64,000 nt of DNA, taken from positions 1 through 64,000 of the forward strand of contig NZ_JAHUWN010000030.1 of NCBI RefSeq assembly GCF_019219025.1, read 5' to 3'. The translations under genes and the position numbers were made by a program. The first letter of the stretch is position 1, and the number at the start of each line of letters is the position of its first letter. Origin of the DNA: Bacillus sp. sid0103. GTDB lineage: Bacteria; Bacillota; Bacilli; Bacillales_B; DSM-18226. Positions 15,374 through 24,393 of this stretch are shown here, one piece after another. Under the pieces are notes generated by a model. That model did not search any database, had not been told where the DNA came from, and saw only the letters and a program-made list of their open reading frames with translations.

Positions 15374-16330
15374 ATGATACGATTTGAACAAGTATCGAAA
15401 CAATTCCCTAATGGACCCTTTGCCGTAAAGTCTTTAGATTTTGAAATAAAGAAAGGCGAATTTTTTGTTTTAATCGGACCCAGTGGTTCTGGTAAGACAA
15501 CCACATTAAAAATGATTAATCGCCTCATCGAATTATCAAAAGGTTGGGTTTGGATTAATGGGAAGAAAATAAGCGATTATGATATCAATGAACTTCGTTG
15601 GAATATTGGGTATGTGCTTCAGCAAATTGCTCTTTTTCCACATATGACAATTGCTGAAAATATTGCAGTTGTACCGGAACTAAAGAATTGGGACAAAAAA
15701 AAGATTGCTGCTCGTGTCGATAAATTGTTAAAAATGGTAGGTCTTGACCCAAAAGAATATCGAAATCGTAAACCTAGTGAACTATCGGGCGGACAGCAGC
15801 AACGAATTGGTGTAATAAGAGCTTTAGCTGCCGACCCCGAAATCATTTTGATGGACGAACCGTTTAGTGCGCTTGATCCATTTAGCCGGGAAAAAATACA
15901 GGATGATCTGCTTGAAATTCAACGAAAACTGAAAAAAACGATTGTCTTTGTCACACATGATATGCAAGAAGCTTTAAAGCTAGGGGACCGTATTTGTCTG
16001 ATGAAAGATGGTGAAATCGTTCAGGTTGGTACTCCACACGAATTCTTAACCAATCCTGCCAATGATTTTGTGCGTGATTTTGTTGGGAGCGGTAAATTAT
16101 CGATTGATTTGGAGAAACTTATCACTCCCATTACAGGAGAACAAGCATTATTGTCCGATATGAAAACCATTTCCTTATCTACTCCAGTAGATGAAGTATT
16201 AGAACTACTAGCATCATTCGAACCAATTTCTGTAGAGGAAAATGGAAAAGTAATCGGGATCATCAGCAGACAAAATGCAGTGAAGGTAATGTCACGATAT
16301 TTGAGAGAAGGAGGGCAAATTCATGAGTAA
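15374..16330 (+). CDS. Glycine betaine/choline-type ABC transporter ATPase (OpuFA/OpuCA-like)
   Basis: The 318-residue protein has Walker A GPSGSGKTTT, the signature LSGGQQQRIGVIRALAADP, Walker B IILMDEPFSALDP and switch histidine FVTHDMQEA. The C-terminal 70 residues form a CBS-like region (about 250-318) as in OpuCA and OpuFA, which may sense ionic strength. It powers uptake of quaternary-ammonium osmolytes. The start ATG 15374 follows AAAGGAGAG; ATG 15356 lies before it. It overlaps the permease gene by 8 bp. The MarR operator lies in its promoter region. Confidence 0.92.
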   Translation: MIRFEQVSKQFPNGPFAVKSLDFEIKKGEFFVLIGPSGSGKTTTLKMINRLIELSKGWVWINGKKISDYDINELRWNIGYVLQQIALFPHMTIAENIAVVPELKNWDKKKIAARVDKLLKMVGLDPKEYRNRKPSELSGGQQQRIGVIRALAADPEIILMDEPFSALDPFSREKIQDDLLEIQRKLKKTIVFVTHDMQEALKLGDRICLMKDGEIVQVGTPHEFLTNPANDFVRDFVGSGKLSIDLEKLITPITGEQALLSDMKTISLSTPVDEVLELLASFEPISVEENGKVIGIISRQNAVKVMSRYLREGGQIHE

Positions 16331-17849
16331 TTTGGTAAGTGTCTTATCAGATAGAAAATCTCAGCTTCTGAACGCTCTTTTGCAACATATAGAAATATCG
16401 TTAATCGCTCTTTTTTTCTCATTAATTATTGCGATTCCACTAGGAATCTATTTAACACGAAAACAAAGTATGGCTGAATATATCATTGGTATTACTGGAG
16501 TGCTGCAAACCATTCCTTCTTTAGCCTTGTTGGGTCTTCTGATCCCACTTTTTGGAATAGGAACGGTCCCTGCTGTGATTGCACTAATCGCTTATGCTCT
16601 GCTTCCTCTGTTACGTAATACCTATACAGGAATAAAAGAGGTAGAGCCCTCCTTACTTGAAGCCGCAAGCGCCATGGGAATGAACAGAAGAAAAAGACTA
16701 TTAAAAGTCGAGCTTCCTTTAGCCATGCCTGTCATCATGGCAGGTATCCGAACAGCTACCATTTTTATTATAGGAACTGCCACAATTGCTTCACTCATCG
16801 GAGCAGGTGGTTTAGGGGATATTATTCTACTTGGAATATCCCGAAACGATTATTCACTTATTATCCTGGGAGCTGTGCCCTCCGCACTTTTAGCGATTAT
16901 TTTTGACCTTCTACTTCGAAGACTCGAAAGAATTTCCTTTAAAAAGATAATGATCGCCTCTGGTGCTTTCGCACTTGTTATCGTTCTAATCGTTGGCTCG
17001 ATGATTGGTCCGACACTTTTTCAAAAAGAGCAAAAGCCGATTGTGATCTCTGGCAAATTTGGTCCAGAGCCGGAAATTCTAGATAATATGTATAAATTAT
17101 TAATCGAAGAAAATACAGAATTGAAAGTAAAGTTAAGAACAGGCTTAGGCGATACGACCTTTGTATTTAATGCATTAAAATCGAAGGATGTTGATGTTTA
17201 TCCGGAATTTTCGGGAACCGCCATTGCCAACTTACTAAAAGAGAACCCTGTAAGCACAAACAGTAAGGAAGTGTACACACAAGCAAAAGAAGGTATGGCT
17301 AAAAAATATAACATGGCATTGTTATCCCCAATGCAATTTAATGACACCTATGCAATAGCGGTCCCAGAAGATTTTGCAAAAAAGTATGATCTGAAAAAGA
17401 TTTCCGACCTTGTAAAAGTCGGGCAGTATGTTACAGCCGGTTTTGATCCAGAGTTTGCTGACATAAAAGATGGATATCCCGGCTTGGCGCAGAAATATGG
17501 CTTGAATTTTAAGATTGTTACAATGGACCCGTCTGTAAGGTATCATGCCATTCAAACAGGCAAAGTAAATCTGATGAACGCCTATTCAACAGATGGTGAA
17601 CTGCAAAAATACCACCTAGTTGTTCTTGAAGATGATAAGCATTTCTTCCCGCCATATCAAGGCTCACCTTTATTGCGGCAAGAAACCATAGATAAATACC
17701 CAGAGATTGTACCAGCATTGAACAAACTTGCCGGAAAGATTACCGATAGTCAAATGCAAAAAATGAACTATGAAGTTGGGGTCGAAGGAAAGAGCGCCGA
17801 AGATGTGGCAAGAGACTTCTTAATAAAGGAAGGTCTCTTGAAAAAATAG
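16323..17849 (+). CDS. Fused permease and osmolyte-binding protein (OpuFB-like)
   Basis: In one chain of 508 residues, the first 215 form the permease (about six helices with the EAA loop EAASAMGMNRRKRLLKVELP) and the rest, after one more hydrophobic segment IASGAFALVIVLIVGSMIG, is an OpuAC/ProX-type substrate-binding domain (from KPIVISGKFGPEPEIL to the end). The fusion is the arrangement of the two-component OpuF system, compared with the four-protein OpuB/OpuC. The ligand is expected to be glycine betaine, choline or a related compound. In the binding domain, GLGDTTFVFNALKSKDVDVYPEFSGT is the typical lobe I segment. Translationally coupled to the ATPase. Confidence 0.92.
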   Translation: MSNLVSVLSDRKSQLLNALLQHIEISLIALFFSLIIAIPLGIYLTRKQSMAEYIIGITGVLQTIPSLALLGLLIPLFGIGTVPAVIALIAYALLPLLRNTYTGIKEVEPSLLEAASAMGMNRRKRLLKVELPLAMPVIMAGIRTATIFIIGTATIASLIGAGGLGDIILLGISRNDYSLIILGAVPSALLAIIFDLLLRRLERISFKKIMIASGAFALVIVLIVGSMIGPTLFQKEQKPIVISGKFGPEPEILDNMYKLLIEENTELKVKLRTGLGDTTFVFNALKSKDVDVYPEFSGTAIANLLKENPVSTNSKEVYTQAKEGMAKKYNMALLSPMQFNDTYAIAVPEDFAKKYDLKKISDLVKVGQYVTAGFDPEFADIKDGYPGLAQKYGLNFKIVTMDPSVRYHAIQTGKVNLMNAYSTDGELQKYHLVVLEDDKHFFPPYQGSPLLRQETIDKYPEIVPALNKLAGKITDSQMQKMNYEVGVEGKSAEDVARDFLIKEGLLKK

Positions 17850-17869
17850 CGTATAAGGGGGATTTGAAA

Positions 17870-18835
17870 ATGAAAGCTGTTGTATTAGAAAAGCCCTGTA
17901 CAGCAAGTGAATTGGCTGTACAGGAAGTATCAACACCTAAAGTGAGGCCGGGGTGGGTACTGGTAAAAATCAAAGCTTTTGGTATCAATCGATCGGAGAT
18001 TTTTACTAGACAAGGTGATTCACCATCTGTAAAACTTCCTCGAATCATTGGAATCGAATGTGCAGGAGAAATTGAAGATCCATCAGATAGTTCATTTCAA
18101 AAAGGTCAAAGGGTTGTATCACTGATGGGTGGTCTTGGGCGTGAGTTTGATGGGAGTTATGCGGAATATGCGCTAATTCCATCCTCACAGGTTTATCCGA
18201 TTGACAATGATATGGACTGGGTGGAATTAGCAGCTATCCCTGAAATGTATTACACAGCATATGCCTCTCTTTTTGATCCGCTTCAGCTTAAAAAGGGAGA
18301 AACTCTGCTGATCCGTGGAGGCAGCAGCTCTGTTGGACTAGCTGCATTGCAACTTGCTAAAAGTGTCGGTGCTACTGTCATTTCGACTACTCGAAACACA
18401 AACAAGTTGGAATTTTTAAAAGAATATGGTGCGGATTTTGTGTTACTTGATGATGGAAGTTTATCAGAACAACTTTTCTCCCTTTTTCCAAATGGCGTGA
18501 ACAAAGTCTTAGAACTAGTAGGTACGGTCACGTTGAAACATTCGCTGAAGTTACTTTCTGAGCACGGAATCTTGTGCATGACCGGAATATTAGGCGGGGA
18601 ATGGGTGTTGGAAAACTTTGAACCTATGATGGATATTCCTTCTGGTACGTATTTTACCCAGTTTGATAGCGGTGTAAATTTTAAAGAGAAATTGCTAGTT
18701 GAACTATTCAACCATATTGAACAACATAAAATTAATGTTCCAATTGCAAATGTTTTCCCACTTGCTGAAATCGATAAGGCACATCTCTTGATGGAAAGCA
18801 ATGCGGCTAATGGAAAAATTGTTGTAGTTAATTGA
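17870..18835 (+). CDS. Zinc-independent MDR oxidoreductase (quinone reductase-like)
   Basis: The 321-residue protein is a medium-chain dehydrogenase/reductase. It has the GroES-like start VRPGWVLVKIKAFGINRSEIF and an NADPH-binding segment LLIRGGSSSVGLAALQLAKSVGATVIST (about residues 143-170). The catalytic and structural zinc cysteines of alcohol dehydrogenases are missing, which places it with quinone oxidoreductases. AAGGGGG precedes ATG 17870; the TTG at 17864 is less well placed. It is 20 bp after the OpuFB-like gene and probably in the same transcript, an unusual addition to an osmolyte transport operon. Confidence 0.88.
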   Translation: MKAVVLEKPCTASELAVQEVSTPKVRPGWVLVKIKAFGINRSEIFTRQGDSPSVKLPRIIGIECAGEIEDPSDSSFQKGQRVVSLMGGLGREFDGSYAEYALIPSSQVYPIDNDMDWVELAAIPEMYYTAYASLFDPLQLKKGETLLIRGGSSSVGLAALQLAKSVGATVISTTRNTNKLEFLKEYGADFVLLDDGSLSEQLFSLFPNGVNKVLELVGTVTLKHSLKLLSEHGILCMTGILGGEWVLENFEPMMDIPSGTYFTQFDSGVNFKEKLLVELFNHIEQHKINVPIANVFPLAEIDKAHLLMESNAANGKIVVVN

Positions 18836-18894
18836 AAATGTATTTGCCTTTGAGTATTGCTATGATTAGAAAAATATAAATAGGAGGATTAATT

Positions 18895-19299
18895 ATGGAA
18901 ATAACACAAAAATCCATGACAGATGAGCAACGTAAGTCTGTTGCGCTTGAATACTTTAAACTAGCTGACCAGGGCAATCCTGCTTTTCTTGAATTATTTG
19001 CCGAGGATGCCCAACTTTATTTCCCAAAGATGGGAATTGCAAATGGAATTGAAGACATCAAAAAACTAGTTTTTGATGGTCCAAGCTTTAAATCCATCAC
19101 CCACGACTACGCTTATTTTAACTATATAATTCAAGGCGACACGGTTGTCGTTGAGGGTACAAGTTCTGGTGTTACTTCCAATGGAAAAGAGTGGCGTGCC
19201 GGTGTCACCCATGCAGGACGCTTTTGTAATGTGTTTGAAATACGGGATTACAAGATACATCGACTTTTCATTTATTTAGACCCAGACTATGAAAAATAA
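18895..19299 (+). CDS. SnoaL/NTF2-like fold protein
   Basis: The 134-residue protein has the composition of the NTF2/SnoaL cone: an N-terminal helix AL(E)YFKLADQGNPAFLELFAEDAQLYFPKMGIANGIEDI followed by four strands, among them DTVVVEGTSSGVTSNGKEWRAGV and CNVFEIRDYKIHRLFIYLDPDYE. Members act as small-molecule isomerases, cyclases or binding proteins; the substrate here is open. TAGGAGG precedes the ATG. It follows the quinone reductase-like gene by 60 bp and a flavodoxin remnant follows, so the cluster has a redox flavour. Confidence 0.82.
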   Translation: MEITQKSMTDEQRKSVALEYFKLADQGNPAFLELFAEDAQLYFPKMGIANGIEDIKKLVFDGPSFKSITHDYAYFNYIIQGDTVVVEGTSSGVTSNGKEWRAGVTHAGRFCNVFEIRDYKIHRLFIYLDPDYEK

Positions 19300-19301
19300 C
19301 G

Positions 19302-19478
19302 ATTATTTACTACAGTACTATCGGAACAAACTATCAATTAGCTCAGTGGGGTACTGATGCAGGGAAACAAGCAGGTGTTGAAGTGAAACTCTTCAAGGTA
19401 CAAGAACTTTCACCACAATCCGTCATTGAACGAAAACCCCGCTTGGAAAAAACATATCGAAAGTAGCTATTCCAACAA
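19302..19478 (+). pseudogene. N-terminal remnant of a WrbA-like flavodoxin-fold quinone reductase
   Basis: The frame at 19302 reads IIYYSTIGTNYQLAQWGTDA, GKQAGVEVKLFKVQELSPQS and VIE, the flavodoxin P-loop region of WrbA-type NAD(P)H:quinone oxidoreductases. After a one-base shift the next frame continues NENPAWKKHIESS, as expected in the family. Then homology stops; some 130 residues are missing. The start codon is also lost: the stretch immediately follows the stop of the SnoaL-like gene. Confidence 0.8.
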
Positions 19479-19495
19479 TATTAATCATAAATTCT

Positions 19496-19681
19496 GTGTT
19501 AATCATTTTAGGATTTAAATTGGCTCGCCATTTAAAATTTGCTTCAAAAACAATGGTATGTATCGCAATTATTCTCTTAACGGTTATTATTACGATAGTC
19601 CTATACCCACAAGCCATAAACAATGGTTGGATTGAAAAACTACCAGAGGCAAATGATCGCAAAGAATTACCAAATAATTAA
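19496..19681 (+). CDS. Small two-helix membrane protein, uncertain
   Basis: A GTG-started frame of 61 residues, open upstream to about 19442 (KVAIPTILIINSVLIILGFK), has two hydrophobic segments separated by a basic loop and ends EANDRKELPNN. No ribosome site stands before the GTG. It may be the 3' part of a membrane gene joined to the flavodoxin remnant by the same deletion. Family not recognised. Confidence 0.4.
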   Translation: MLIILGFKLARHLKFASKTMVCIAIILLTVIITIVLYPQAINNGWIEKLPEANDRKELPNN

Positions 19682-19707
19682 AAATTAATTTCAAAATATA
19701 AACATCA

Positions 19708-19734
19708 CCTTCCCACTACCGGGAAGGCTTTTTT
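19708..19734 (+). terminator. Rho-independent terminator
   Basis: CCTTCCC-ACTACC-GGGAAGG followed by CTTTTTT. Confidence 0.85.
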
Positions 19735-19780
19735 GTTTCAATGAGGCAAACTAAGAGAAATCGAATAAGGGAGGTTCATT

Positions 19781-19927
19781 ATGAAAAAGTATCTTTCGAT
19801 ATTGAACGCATGTTTATTTCTCTTATCCTGTTCGCCAGTTAAAGCTAAAACAAGTGCTGAAGAACTTTAACGATTCAATAACGCCTGGGTAACTCCAGCT
19901 ACCACGTTTGTTTCAATACGTTCTTTC
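19781..19927 (+). pseudogene. Lipoprotein gene stump
   Basis: A good start (AGGGAGG before ATG 19781) encodes a signal peptide MKKYLSILNACLFLLSCSPV with lipobox LLSC, but TAA closes it after 29 codons. Reading past the TAA in the same frame gives RFNNAWVTPATTFVS before another stop at 19927, so the gene is truncated and broken. Confidence 0.5.
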
Positions 19928-19965
19928 TAACCCATTTTAGCTAAATCCTGAGGGAGGTCCCAACT

Positions 19966-21213
19966 ATGATAAGGATTTTACTAATGATACTTTTTATGTC
20001 GATGCTTCATCCAATACCTACTTTTGCGGCAAATGAAAAGGATGTAAAAGCTGCATTTATTAGAGACGGGAATTTTTGGACGTTTATCAACAACGAAGAA
20101 AAGCAAATTACAAAAACCGGGAAAGTATTCGGTCAACCGAAATGGTCCAAGGACGGACAATGGCTTTTGTATCAAAATGAAGCTCCGGCAGAACGTAAGG
20201 ATAAAGAATTTCAGCATGAAACCTGGGCCTATCATATTCTAACAGGAGAAAAAAAGAAAATATTTTATGATGCCCAAGGCCCATCATGGTCGCCAAAGAA
20301 AAATGTTATAGCCTTTAATCAAGAAGGTACATTAGACATATCTGATTTCACACGGTTCTATAATATTTCAAACGGCGTTAATAGTTATACATGGCTACCA
20401 GATGGCAGCGGTTTTTTGCTTGCATCCGCTGGCACTCTTCGACCGGACGGTTGGACAAGTGCCATTCTTTTTACCAAAAAAGTTGGAGACAATTATAAAG
20501 AAGTTGTATTATTCGGCGGTGTTGATCATTTTTTCACCCTTCCAAATGAAATTGGTACAAATAAGGATAACAAAATCCTTGCAGTTTATGCGGACGATTT
20601 TAACTATTCACCGAGTAAAAAATGGATTTCATTCATCGTCTCACCCACCGCTTCCTGGTCAATGGATAGTAACATGCTATGTGTCATATCAAGTGATAGT
20701 AAGAACTTTAAAGTTTTAGATGAAATTATTCTACATGTTGGCAAACCAAAATGGGCGCCATCCAACGATACCATTGCATATATTTCAGGCGGTGGAAGAA
20801 TTGTTTTTGGGTTTAAGAATAAGGATTTAAAAATAGAGGTAATGCCTGCATCCACAAAATATACACCAGAGAACTACATCGATCTTGATTTTGATTGGAT
20901 ATCTGACAACACAATTGTTACGTCAAGAAGCAAGGAAGCAGAATGGTCAAATGATTTTAGCAAACATCCGTTACCTTCCCTTTATTTCATCGATATTAAG
21001 GAAAATAAACAACAAAAAATAACAGAACCACCTAAAGGATATGGTGATTATGACCCTTTTTACGTTAAGTCGATTGATAAGATTGTTTGGATTAGAAAAA
21101 CCTCGATTACAGATAACAACAAAAACCTTTGGAAGGCAAATACTAATGGGACGGACGCAAAACTATGGATAAAAAACGTGGATACGATTGAATTTTATGA
21201 AAGCGGTGTTTAA
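19966..21213 (+). CDS. Exported TolB-like beta-propeller protein
   Basis: The 415-residue protein begins with a signal peptide (hydrophobic residues 2-18, cleavage near TFAANE). The body has repeating strands of WD40-like/TolB propeller type: QPKWSKDGQWLLYQNE, GPSWSPKKNVIAFNQ, YTWLPDGSGFLLASAG, YSPSKKWISFIVSP and KPKWAPSNDTIAYISGG. Homologues in Bacillus are annotated as translocation protein TolB or YqgU-like; they are not part of a Tol-Pal system, which Gram-positives lack. The protein is probably secreted or wall-associated. GGGAGG precedes the ATG; a terminator lies at 21379. Confidence 0.82.
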   Translation: MIRILLMILFMSMLHPIPTFAANEKDVKAAFIRDGNFWTFINNEEKQITKTGKVFGQPKWSKDGQWLLYQNEAPAERKDKEFQHETWAYHILTGEKKKIFYDAQGPSWSPKKNVIAFNQEGTLDISDFTRFYNISNGVNSYTWLPDGSGFLLASAGTLRPDGWTSAILFTKKVGDNYKEVVLFGGVDHFFTLPNEIGTNKDNKILAVYADDFNYSPSKKWISFIVSPTASWSMDSNMLCVISSDSKNFKVLDEIILHVGKPKWAPSNDTIAYISGGGRIVFGFKNKDLKIEVMPASTKYTPENYIDLDFDWISDNTIVTSRSKEAEWSNDFSKHPLPSLYFIDIKENKQQKITEPPKGYGDYDPFYVKSIDKIVWIRKTSITDNNKNLWKANTNGTDAKLWIKNVDTIEFYESGV

Positions 21214-21649
21214 AATGAACCGCCTATTTTCAAAAATTGAACTTTATAAAGCCGAAAAACAACAAGGCAAAGAACGTATATTGCTTATATCTGAATGAGT
21301 GAGGACTATTGTGAAGTCCTATGCTTAATACGGAATATAGCGAAAGTGAACAACAAAAGACAGGATTAGATTGCAATAAAGTCGGGGTGAAAATCCCGAC
21401 TTATTTTTGTTCTTTTCAAAGGGTTATGGAACTTTATGTTAAAATTTACGGTTTTATTTCCTTAAGAAAATGAATAAAGCCTGTTATTTTCCGCTAATTA
21501 CCTGAGTATTTATCACACACCTGCATTAGGGGACACGTCATATGATACATTAGCGTTTGAATTCAAAGTGATTCAATCACTACTACCATATAGAACAGTA
21601 TTATTGGGGGAATGCTTTTTTTCAAAAAAGGAACTTCAGGAGGGACATT
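21214..21649. other. 436-bp intergenic region
   Basis: It contains a 26-codon frame at 21215 (MNRLFSKIELYKAEKQQG...) without a ribosome site, and a terminator at 21379-21408 (AAGTCGGG-GTGAAAAT-CCCGACTT, then ATTTTT). Nothing else convincing was found; the promoter of the Mur ligase gene should lie near its right end. Confidence 0.6.
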
Positions 21650-23029
21650 TTGAAGACATTATTATTGGAGAACATTTTAACTGCCATGAACATTCAGCCT
21701 AATGAAAAGCAAAAAGGGATACGGATTAAGAAAGTCACTAATGACAGATTTGAAATTAGGAGTCATACGTTATTTTTTCGTTTGAACAATAAAGAAGTGC
21801 CTATTGAATCTATAAAGAATTACAAGAATGTATTCATCGTTACAGATACACCATTTTCTAATATGGAAAGATTAAATCCCAAGCAAATCATTATGGTAAA
21901 GGATCTCAAAGACAGTTTCTTTAAATTTACTTCGTACTACAGGCATCTGTTTAACATTCCTGTAGTCGCCATTACTGGTACATGTGGGAAGTCTACAACG
22001 AAAGAAATGATAAAACACATTTTGGAAGAAACACACAATGTGCAGGCAACCATATCCAGCAAAAATGCCGATTATTACAACCTTCCTTATTTAATGGGAA
22101 TTAATGAAGATACGGATGTGGCAGTGTTTGAAACAGCCGTATCTAAAAAAAGGGATATGACGGAGTCCTGTAAGTATTTTTACCCGACGATTGGGATTAT
22201 GACAATGATTGATGTGGATCATACGGATAAAATTCGATCATTTGATGATTATCTAGCAGAGAAGGCAAAAATAATGCAAGGTATGAACAATGAGGGAATT
22301 CTCATCCTAAATTCGGACGACCGATATCTCTCCTCCATCGATACTTCAAAATTTAAAGGAGAGATTATAACATTCGGAAAAAACAAGGATGCTATTTTTA
22401 GGATTAAGAAGTATCAATATCATACATCCGGCATGACTTTTTGGATGGAATATAAGCAAAGGGAATATAAAGGATATATATCGGGTCTTGGTGGTCATAA
22501 TGTATATAATGCAGCCGCTTCATTAGCAGCCGCTGTAATCTTAGGAGTGGATATTCACTATGCTTTAAAGAGATTATCTTCCTTTCATCACATGAGATCG
22601 CATTTTCAATTAATGGAAGGACGAAATCATATTACGTTGGTCGATGATACTTGGAAGTCAAATCCTGCTTCCTTAAGAAAAGGTTTAGAAACATTAAGCA
22701 GGATAGCATTGCCATCCCAAAGAAAGATTGCTGTTCTGGGAAGAATGGCAGCACTGGGAAAATATGCAGATGAAGAATACGAAAAGGCAGGACAGCTACT
22801 CGGTTATACAGGGGTCGATATTCTCATCACCAAAGGGTTTATTGCAAAAGATTTTCAAAAGCCAGCTATAGAGGCAGGAGTGAATCCGCAAAATGTTTAT
22901 CATTTTTCAGATGCAGATGAAATGAAGAGGTTTTTTGATTCATTTTTAATCCCAAATGACATTGTTTATTTCAAAACGGGCGGGGAAGACTCAGACTTCG
23001 ATGATGTCATCGACTATTTAAGAAGTTAA
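21650..23029 (+). CDS. Orphan Mur ligase family protein (MurF-like)
   Basis: The 459-residue protein has the ATP-binding loop VAITGTCGKSTTKEM (about residues 105-119), the glutamate/histidine region VFETAVSKKRDM and MIDVDHTDKI, the nucleotide-linked NSDD, and the C-terminal domain opening HFQLMEGRNHITLVDDTWKSNPASLRKGLE, with DD.(Y/W)K.NP as in MurF. Mur ligases join an amino acid or peptide to a carboxylate via an acyl phosphate. The N-terminal UDP-binding domain of true MurF is replaced by about 95 unrelated residues, and there is no cell-wall gene nearby, so the substrate is probably not a UDP-muramyl peptide. The start is TTG 21650 after AGGAGGG. Two ATP-grasp genes follow, convergent. Confidence 0.85.
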   Translation: MKTLLLENILTAMNIQPNEKQKGIRIKKVTNDRFEIRSHTLFFRLNNKEVPIESIKNYKNVFIVTDTPFSNMERLNPKQIIMVKDLKDSFFKFTSYYRHLFNIPVVAITGTCGKSTTKEMIKHILEETHNVQATISSKNADYYNLPYLMGINEDTDVAVFETAVSKKRDMTESCKYFYPTIGIMTMIDVDHTDKIRSFDDYLAEKAKIMQGMNNEGILILNSDDRYLSSIDTSKFKGEIITFGKNKDAIFRIKKYQYHTSGMTFWMEYKQREYKGYISGLGGHNVYNAAASLAAAVILGVDIHYALKRLSSFHHMRSHFQLMEGRNHITLVDDTWKSNPASLRKGLETLSRIALPSQRKIAVLGRMAALGKYADEEYEKAGQLLGYTGVDILITKGFIAKDFQKPAIEAGVNPQNVYHFSDADEMKRFFDSFLIPNDIVYFKTGGEDSDFDDVIDYLRS

Positions 23030-23051
23030 GATGGTAGAAACTTTTCTCATT

Positions 23052-23135
23052 AAAAGGCAGCTTGCCATTAATGAATTGCAACCCAATTGTTCACAATTGG
23101 AGGTGTAGTTCATGAGCGGCAAGCTGCCTTTTTTT
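23052..23135. terminator. Large structured bidirectional terminator
   Basis: AAAAGGCAGCTTGCC (23052-23066) and GGCAAGCTGCCTTTT (23118-23132) pair perfectly and T-runs lie on both strands. The 51-nt interior has its own 8-bp palindromic stem CCAATTGT-TC-ACAATTGG and flanking ATGAA/TTCAT. It separates the convergent Mur ligase and ATP-grasp genes. Confidence 0.8.
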
Positions 23136-23278
23136 AGGGATTTAAATGTGGAAAGAAAAAAATAGGACGCCATGACAGCGACCTTAATGTTTGGGGGGCA
23201 CTATATAGACACTATGATTATTACAAAATGCCGGAAATGAATTGTTGAGGGTATTTAGTGTGTTATATGATTTCCCAT

Positions 23279-24307
23279 CTAATATTTATGTGTATCAGCT
23301 AGATATTTAGCATACAAAATTGTATTTTTGGCTACATCTAATTCAAGATGATAGATATTAGGCGGACCTGGTCTCCAATTCACTTCAAAAAGCCATAGTT
23401 TTTGGTTTGCATCAATTCCGACATCAATTCCTAATTCATCCAATTCATTGTCATATAAAGAATCAAAATGATTGGAAAAACTTATCGCAAACTGTTCAAG
23501 ATATCTTTTAATATCATACCAGGAATCACCAAATTCTGTTTTTAAAAAAATATCCTGGTAAGTACTATAACCACCACTCCCCATATTAGATGTAATGGTC
23601 CCTAAACGCCCTATCCTTGGATATATAGAAGTAATAACCCATTTTCCTTCTCCATTTTTTTGTACATGCAACCTGAAATCAAAAACATGACCCGATTTTG
23701 TTTGACTTGTAATAAACTGTTGAACTACGTAATCTTGTTCTTTTATTTTATGAGATAACCAGTTTAGCATTTCTTTTTCATTAATAGATGATTCTAATCC
23801 TGCATCATTCATTTTGTAATGATTTGATCCATCATTTTCAATAAAAACAACGCCTCCACCTTGATGCCCAGATAATGGTTTAATAATAACTTTTTTAAAC
23901 CGTTTAATCATGTCAAAAAAAATCTGAACGTCCGTTAATTCATAAAAAGGAATAAGGTAATGTTTATATTTAGTTGCTTTACTAATTCTGTTATATACTG
24001 TTAATTTGTCCCCAATAGAATGACTTGTAAACGGAATCCTATCAAACAAATAATCAAAGATTTGTTTCGTTTTCTCACCTGCAAGATAACTTGCATTATA
24101 AATGACATCAGGGAAAGGAAATTCCTTTTCAATCCATTTTCCATTTTCATAGGCTTTACCTAAAATTTTTTGCTGTTTTATATTCACCTTCCCTAGGGTA
24201 AAGTAAAAAAAGGTTACACCTTCTGCTTTTGCTACAGCGGCATAAGCATATGCTTTCTTTACATTAATTGGATCTCTACGATGATGAAGCATGCCAATTA
24301 GCGTCAT
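23279..24307 (-). CDS. YheC/YheD-family ATP-grasp protein (endospore coat-associated)
   Basis: The 342-residue protein begins MTLIGMLHHRRDPINVKKAY as in YheC/YheD proteins of spore-formers. ATP-grasp features are the nucleotide-binding lysine and glycine-rich loop VIIKPLSGHQGGGVVF (about residues 155-170) and the metal-binding FEVNWRPGPPN near residue 310, equivalent to E-x-N. B. subtilis YheC and YheD are spore-coat associated; YheD foci encircle the forespore. The ligase substrate is unknown. An upstream TTG at 24331 gives an 8-residue longer form; GAGGTGG 12 bp before ATG 24307 slightly favours the shorter one. Confidence 0.85.
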   Translation of the reverse strand: MTLIGMLHHRRDPINVKKAYAYAAVAKAEGVTFFYFTLGKVNIKQQKILGKAYENGKWIEKEFPFPDVIYNASYLAGEKTKQIFDYLFDRIPFTSHSIGDKLTVYNRISKATKYKHYLIPFYELTDVQIFFDMIKRFKKVIIKPLSGHQGGGVVFIENDGSNHYKMNDAGLESSINEKEMLNWLSHKIKEQDYVVQQFITSQTKSGHVFDFRLHVQKNGEGKWVITSIYPRIGRLGTITSNMGSGGYSTYQDIFLKTEFGDSWYDIKRYLEQFAISFSNHFDSLYDNELDELGIDVGIDANQKLWLFEVNWRPGPPNIYHLELDVAKNTILYAKYLADTHKY

Positions 24308-24393
24308 TTTACTTCTTTTCCACCTCTCCAAATTCTTTTCCTAATAAAAAGAATAGAATTTTTGTTCAATCATTAACTTGTCACTCGGAATTT

